A model generated the notes under the pieces. That model worked only from the letters and a program-made list of their open reading frames with translations, searched no databases and was not told the origin of the DNA. From Cornus controversa (taxonomy: Eukaryota > Streptophyta > Magnoliopsida > Cornales > Cornaceae), in NCBI GenBank assembly GCA_026545225.1, contig CM048845.1, forward strand, positions 96,226,533-96,290,532: DNA of 64,000 nucleotides. Direction: 5' to 3'. How positions within the stretch are numbered: position 1 is the first letter of the stretch; every line of letters starts with the position of its first letter. Positions 61,570 to 64,000 of the stretch are shown piece by piece. Position numbers and translations under genes: made by a program.

Positions 61570-61587
61570 AGTCTGTGTGATTCAAAC

Positions 61588-62482
61588 ATGATGAGCAGAG
61601 TTGCGGATTCGAATGCGTTCAACGGCGATTTTGCCTCTGCACTGAGTCACCTCCTCAATTTCCCGGAAAGTGTCGGAAAATTCATGTTTCCTTCGCGGTC
61701 TGAGGACGCCCATGACAACAAGGGAGTGGCGAGCATCCCAGTTGACATTCTTGACACTCCCAAGGAGTATGTATTCTACATGGATGTGCCTGGTTTGTCC
61801 AAGTCTGACATTCAGGTAATCTCTCATTCTTCTGGATTTTTTGGTGCTAAATCTATTTGCGTAATTGAATTCGTAGGGAAATGAACGATACACTTACATA
61901 ATCATCTATATAAATGTGGATTCTTGTATAGTCATTTATGCATATGAGTATATATGGAAATATGTTTGAAAGTATATAGATTTATATATACAAAATATGG
62001 ATGTGCATACATGTATGAGTGTGATGAGGTAGGTTTGGTCGAGTTTTTTATTTTTTATTTTTGGGTAAAAGGTAAGAGTATAGGTTTGGTTGAGTTGAGA
62101 CATCCCAAATGTTTCATGTTTACACAAATCAAGCAGAAGAAAAATGGAGGCACCATTGAATGTAGATGATGTTAATAGGTGTTGCTAATGGAGGCCAAGT
62201 TGTTTATGATTGAATGTAATGCAGGTGACAGTGGAGGACAATAACACGCTGGTGGTCAGAAGCAATGGGAAGAGAAAGAGGGAAGATGGTGAAGAAGAAG
62301 TATGCAAGTATATTCGGCTTGAGAGGAAGGGACCCCAAAAGTTGCAGAGGAAGTTCCGGTTGCCTGAGAATTGCAATGTGTCGGCGATCACAGCCAAATG
62401 TGAGAATGGGGTCCTGACTGTGGTTGTTGAGAAGCTGCCTCCACCACCCAAGTCCAAAACTGTCAAGGTTGCCATAGTTTAG
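61588..62482 (+). CDS. Class III cytosolic/nuclear small heat shock protein
   Basis: Two exons, 61588-61815 and 62225-62482, phase-0 intron of 409 bp (CAG|GTAATC; TGCAG|GTGACA). 161 residues. The alpha-crystallin domain starts at about residue 50: [72 protein letters not shown], then [18 protein letters not shown] and a KTVKVAIV tail. The match is to the class III group (17.4 kDa, Arabidopsis AT1G54050), distinguished by [12 protein letters not shown] and the basic KRKRED motif thought to direct nuclear entry. The protein is an ATP-independent holdase forming oligomers under heat. Two consecutive ATGs (61588 and 61591) make the exact start uncertain by one residue. An upstream heat-shock element supports heat induction. 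Confidence 0.94.
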
Positions 62483-64000
62483 AGCAAGACAAGTTGGAGT
62501 CCTCAGTCCCTTTGCTAGAATGGTGTATGTAGTGTAGGTAATCCTCCGTCTCTAGCTAGTCTAGTCTCATCGCCCCCACCTTTTGCTTTTGGGTATCAAT
62601 GTTGTGTCAAAGCATTGCTTTTTGGATCAATTGCTATAGAAAATTGTGCATCTGTGGCCAGTTTCTTGTTAACACTGGTGCTGGATATTTTGCTTGAATA
62701 TCACCATGAAAATTTGACAGCACTTGTTCTAGTTATGGCAGATACTCACTCATCTACAGAAATTGATTAGCTCATGACACCAGTTTTATCTGAAACATTT
62801 AGACTGAAAAATAATTTTAGGATCATGCCCTCAGAAACTAATTAGAAAAAATTATTGAATATCACCTGGACTACATGAGAATTGAATTTCACATATTATA
62901 TTATATTTTAAAATAGTGTAGAATAAGAGTTTACATGAGATTTTTATAAATATGAATCTCCATATACTCAATAATTACTCTCTAATTAGATACATAAAAG
63001 GGATAAGCCTACAATCCATGAGTACATGAAAGGGTTGAGCACTGCAAGTTAATCATCTAAGTGACTCATCTAAGGAGATCATAAATCGCACTCTCAGCTA
63101 TTAACTTTATTTTTTATTAAAGTTTTTTACAATTTATTATGGATAAACTGCAGAAAACCCACCTCCAACTTTCACCAATTTGCAAATATTGCCACTTACT
63201 GTCAAGAAGCTAACCTTCATTGTCATTTATGCTTTTATCATTGTATAAATTAATTAATAAATAAATCAAAAATAGTTGTTCACTTATGCATTTTCCATGT
63301 AAAGTCGTATCATTATTGTTAGAAAATTAGAATTAGAATAGGGATAAAATAGCTTTTTTAGTTTTATTAATAAAGGCGAAATTGAATTTTAAATGTAGGA
63401 TTTATCATAACTGAGGCGAAGGCATAATGGTCATAGGAGTTAAATTTGTCGGACGGGGTGATTTGCATTTCAAATAGTTGAAGGAATTTTGTGCTAAAAC
63501 GAAAGTTAAAGGGGTTATCTACAAAATCTTGAAAGTTGAGGGGTATTATTTTATGAATTATATAATTAACTAAATTAATTAAGTGTATAAACTATAATTA
63601 ACCTCTTAGTTATAATTAAATGAATTTGTCATAGTATATTTTATTTTCATCTTGTACCCATTTAATTACTTGTTAATGGGTACTAAACCTTATAATTCAT
63701 TTACACGTTTTGTAAAGTAGTTGACCCGATCAACTTCAATCAGATTCAAAGCAATATTTAAATTGAGTGCATAATTAAAAATGATTTCATCTAATTATAA
63801 TCATATGATATAGCAGTAGTAAACGATATCTAGTAATTATATAATGTGTCTCAATACGTTACCAACTTTATCCCATAACCCATAGGCTAATGCTGGGACT
63901 TTTACGAACTTATTTTTTAGAAAAAATTACTGTTAAGTTATATTTTTTCTATTTAATAATTATATATTTATTCAAGAAATGATATATAATCTAAGAAAAT
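62483..64000. other. 3' flank and gene-free stretch
   Basis: The sHSP 3' UTR runs into AT-rich DNA. A weak inverted pair lies at about 63140-63550 (ACCCACCTCCAACTTTCACC against CTTGAAAGTTGAGGGGT), likely a decayed fold-back repeat. No gene to the window end. Confidence 0.4.

Noticed and set aside
61564-61587. Upstream extension of the sHSP start (MQSLCDSN)
   Set aside because: The extension needs a non-ATG start and crosses the probable 5' UTR splice acceptor at 61569.

Overview
This is nuclear DNA of a plant, almost certainly a eudicot. It is AT-rich, its genes are split by GT-AG introns, it carries plant-only families (SAUR, dormancy/auxin-associated, phylloplanin, class III small heat shock protein), and between genes it is packed with MITEs, LTR relics, a LINE and long TA/GA microsatellites. 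I see no bacterial-type operons, CRISPR arrays, tRNA genes or functional rRNA genes. The species cannot be named from the sequence alone.

Seven host genes are supported. From the left they are: a dormancy/auxin-associated (DRM1/ARP-type) gene (274-790, minus, two exons); a phylloplanin-like secreted protein (4669-5148, minus); a six-exon J-domain co-chaperone (18782-22837, minus); a CIA30-domain protein of respiratory complex I assembly (26509-31356, minus, eight exons, one GC-AG intron); two SAUR genes (47093-47413 plus; 54843-55223 minus); and a class III small heat shock protein (61588-62482, plus, with a heat-shock element, a TATA box and probably a 5' UTR intron). Exons were joined by hand from splice signals, reading phase and family conservation, and every junction closes in frame. 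The genes share no pathway. As I recall the Arabidopsis map, the class III sHSP and a DRM-type gene lie close together on chromosome 1 (AT1G54050 and AT1G54070), so this window may be an expanded version of that neighbourhood.

The rest is transposon sediment. A 5'-truncated LINE fills 12715-16556. A three-member Mutator-like family sits at 9353-10289, 38687-39577 (9-bp target duplication) and 58460-59298. A hAT-type element with an 8-bp target duplication fills 41992-43187. Two Harbinger-type MITEs have TAA duplications (34674-35278 and 41647-41887). Fold-back elements lie at 10720-11006, 25956-26233, 31530-32471, 43659-44381 and 45356-45536, and a 4.7-kb TIR-bounded block at 32983-37664. Two small LTR elements have 5-bp duplications (5833-7232 and 39804-41363), and the second has a solo LTR nested in it. 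A 1.4-kb direct duplication lies downstream of the first SAUR.

I found no convincing new molecular system. The observations most worth a second look are: a perfect 116-bp inverted duplication inside one Mutator-like copy; a mosaic of plastid 16S and 23S rRNA pieces inside an intron of the J-domain gene; the paired splice acceptors in the CIA30 gene that would decide whether it has an organelle-type N-terminal extension; and the 0.94-kb hairpin-forming element 174 bp upstream of that gene's start.
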